Source: Neofamilia sp964346535 (GTDB taxonomy: Bacteria; Bacillota; Clostridia; Tissierellales; Peptoniphilaceae). From it: 30,927 nt of DNA. This document shows, in pieces, positions 29,592-30,927 of the stretch (position 1 is the stretch's first letter; each line of letters opens with the position of its first letter). Made by a program: the position numbers and the translations under genes. The notes beneath the pieces are model-generated. The model searched no databases, was not told where the DNA came from, and worked only from the letters and a program-made list of their open reading frames with translations. Location: NCBI GenBank assembly GCA_964346535.1, contig CAYFUN010000013.1, forward strand, positions 1 through 30,927, read 5' to 3'.

Positions 29592-29646
29592 TATGTTTTT
29601 TACAGATCTTTTGGAAAATAAAATAGGGCTTTAGAAAGTTTTTCAC

Positions 29647-29679
29647 AAAAAAAGATAGGCAGTCTTAAACACCTATCTT
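29647..29679 (-). terminator. Terminator after the unrecognised helical gene
   Basis: Perfect 8-bp stem AAGATAGG/CCTATCTT with a 12-base loop and a T run on the minus strand. Confidence 0.85.
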
Positions 29680-29715
29680 TTACTTTGAATAATTATTTTG
29701 TTTTTAAATTTCAAG

Positions 29716-30900
29716 TTATGGCAAGAAAAAAATCGAGTCCTTGTCAAAATAAACTTCCCTAGTGCGATTGTAAATGTAGTTTATGTCTTCAATTTTTTCT
29801 ACTAGCATTCTCGTTTGTGGGTTAGCCAGTTCAGCAAAGTTTTTCAAAAGATTTTTTTCAAGTCCAAGGCCATCTTCGTATAAGCTGATTCCCTTGTCTT
29901 GTAAAAATTCATCAACTGGCCCCTTGTTTACTAGTGGAATTGACCCAATAAATTTTCCAGCAGTTTTTCCAGCCATGCCAATGCCTTTAAATAAATTAGC
30001 TTCAACTCCTGTTTTAGAAATTTTTTCCAAATACAAAGATCCTTCCATAAAATATTCCCTATATTGGTCTGATAATTTTTCTATGTCAAATTTTGTGCTT
30101 GCAAGATATTCTTCTTTGAAATTTCCACTTAACATAATTTCCATTAATGATGCCAAAGAAAATATATAAAGAGATAGACGGTAGTATTTAAATTTTTTCA
30201 CTAAGTCAGCAAGGATAGAGTTAATTTTCCCCTGTGATGTGAGAACTTGTTTTTTCGAAACTTCAGCTGCCAACTTTTTTTGAAAGGCTAAAATATTTTT
30301 TCTGGATCGGTTTTTTATATCCATAACTACATTGTGGCTATTGGCAACACTTAGCTTATTATCCCAATTGTACTTGTAGTTATTTACAATTTCCATTAGG
30401 GTTTCAACATCAGCTTCGATTTGTGATTCGTTTTCAATTTCAAGAAAAGAAAGAATTTCTTTTTGAGTTTCTATTATTTCATCAAGGTCTTTTTCAATAG
30501 AATAAAGCATCATAGCAACAAACATTGTTGTAGGATTTATTACACCCGCACTTTCTGTTGCAGCTGTAAGTCCTTTCACTTCTTTAAGTTGAACAAACTT
30601 TGACTTTCCTTCCAGTGTTTTCATGGCACCCCAAGCATTGCCATTTTTTGCCATTTTTAAAGTATCGCCTACAGCTGCATTTGCTATTCTAAATAAGCCA
30701 TCAGTATTAAAGGTTTTTGTATCAGTAAGCGTGTTAAAGACAGGAAGCAAAGACGCAACACTTGCCCCTAACATAGAAAGTTCAGCCATTGGCAATTTTA
30801 AGGTCTCTTTTGTTTCAATTGACTTCCTTGCATCTTCAAGCAAAGAATCTGTTAGTATTTCTAAAGAGTTACTTTCTTCAAACTTATTAATCTCGCCCAT
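29716..30900 (-). CDS. Unrecognised helical protein, cysteine-free
   Basis: 394 residues; I do not recognise the family. It starts at an ATG behind GGAGG, and its own terminator follows, so it is a real gene. The sequence is mostly helical and has no cysteine. Hydrophobic or glycine-rich segments are at about 37-57 (SMLGASVASLLPVF), 120-136, 241-258 (LSLYIFSLASLMEIML) and 302-325 (LFKGIGMAGKTAGKFIGSIP), separated by long charged helices. No signal peptide is visible. The glycine-spaced segments and long helices could suit a protein that inserts in or remodels membranes, but that is only a guess from composition. Upstream sequence is cut off by the window end after 27 bases, so its neighbour is not known. 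Confidence 0.85.
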   Translation of the reverse strand: MGEINKFEESNSLEILTDSLLEDARKSIETKETLKLPMAELSMLGASVASLLPVFNTLTDTKTFNTDGLFRIANAAVGDTLKMAKNGNAWGAMKTLEGKSKFVQLKEVKGLTAATESAGVINPTTMFVAMMLYSIEKDLDEIIETQKEILSFLEIENESQIEADVETLMEIVNNYKYNWDNKLSVANSHNVVMDIKNRSRKNILAFQKKLAAEVSKKQVLTSQGKINSILADLVKKFKYYRLSLYIFSLASLMEIMLSGNFKEEYLASTKFDIEKLSDQYREYFMEGSLYLEKISKTGVEANLFKGIGMAGKTAGKFIGSIPLVNKGPVDEFLQDKGISLYEDGLGLEKNLLKNFAELANPQTRMLVEKIEDINYIYNRTREVYFDKDSIFFLP

Positions 30901-30927
30901 TTTCTACCTCCAAGTATTTTAATTTTT

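Noticed and set aside
29783..30169. 128-codon plus-strand frame opposite the unrecognised helical gene
   Set aside because: The minus-strand frame spans three times the length, with a proper GGAGG start and a terminator; the plus frame has neither.

Overview
The window looks like chromosomal DNA from a low-GC, Gram-positive anaerobe. The evidence is a glycyl-radical pyruvate formate-lyase, an LtaS-type lipoteichoic acid synthase, a Veg protein, RibU behind an FMN riboswitch, AGGAGG-type ribosome binding sites, and AGA/AGG as the common arginine codons. I would guess a Gram-positive anaerobic coccus (Peptoniphilaceae/Tissierellia), possibly host-associated because of a secreted serpin. That placement is inference. 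One 100-N scaffold gap (7643-7742) is present, so this is a draft assembly. Most genes lie on the minus strand. No tRNA, rRNA, CRISPR array or intact transposase was seen, and apart from the scaffold gap no gene-free stretch exceeds 300 bases.

Region by region. 1-136 holds a REP-like hairpin repeat. 137-4234 is the pyruvate formate-lyase locus: pflB, a terminator, then a gene fusing the PFL-activating radical-SAM enzyme to a complete Crp/Fnr-type regulator. The pflB promoter carries a Crp/Fnr-like palindrome centred at the predicted position -41.5. 4235-5890 holds glutaminase and, divergently, a peroxiredoxin with a Fur/PerR-type box. 5955-7547 is a lipoprotein serpin followed, after one in-frame stop, by a 100-residue reading frame. 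7633-7772 is the gap, bordered by the same REP-like sequence as at the window start. 7793-9530 is a three-gene operon whose products all carry the same short helical module: a zinc-ribbon/HTH regulator, a small helical protein and a DUF4097 protein. 9748-11586 holds a YgjP-like metallopeptidase and an ATP-grasp ligase. 11652-15860 is an xpaC-telA-PAP2-CNNM/CorC operon. 15998-17987 is a radical-SAM/DUF4130 pair linked to DNA metabolism.

18015-21725 holds an LTA synthase-like protein, MgtE and Veg, each with its own promoter or terminator. 21850-22669 is an FMN riboswitch and ribU. 22747-27356 holds a stalk-domain/Amidase_3 cell-wall hydrolase, a cysteine-free HypE-like protein, a membrane-anchored MsrA-MsrB fusion and a PPC/DUF296 protein. 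27449-29591 is a Zn/Cd-type P1B-ATPase whose metal-binding domain is a separate small gene, behind a promoter with repeated operator-like half sites. 29716-30900 is an unrecognised helical, cysteine-free protein.

The strongest candidate for something new is the PflA-Crp fusion together with the Crp/Fnr-like site at pflB. One protein may both switch PFL on post-translationally and activate its transcription. Other leads are the shared-module envelope operon, the interrupted serpin extension, and several operator-like repeats that sit exactly on promoters.
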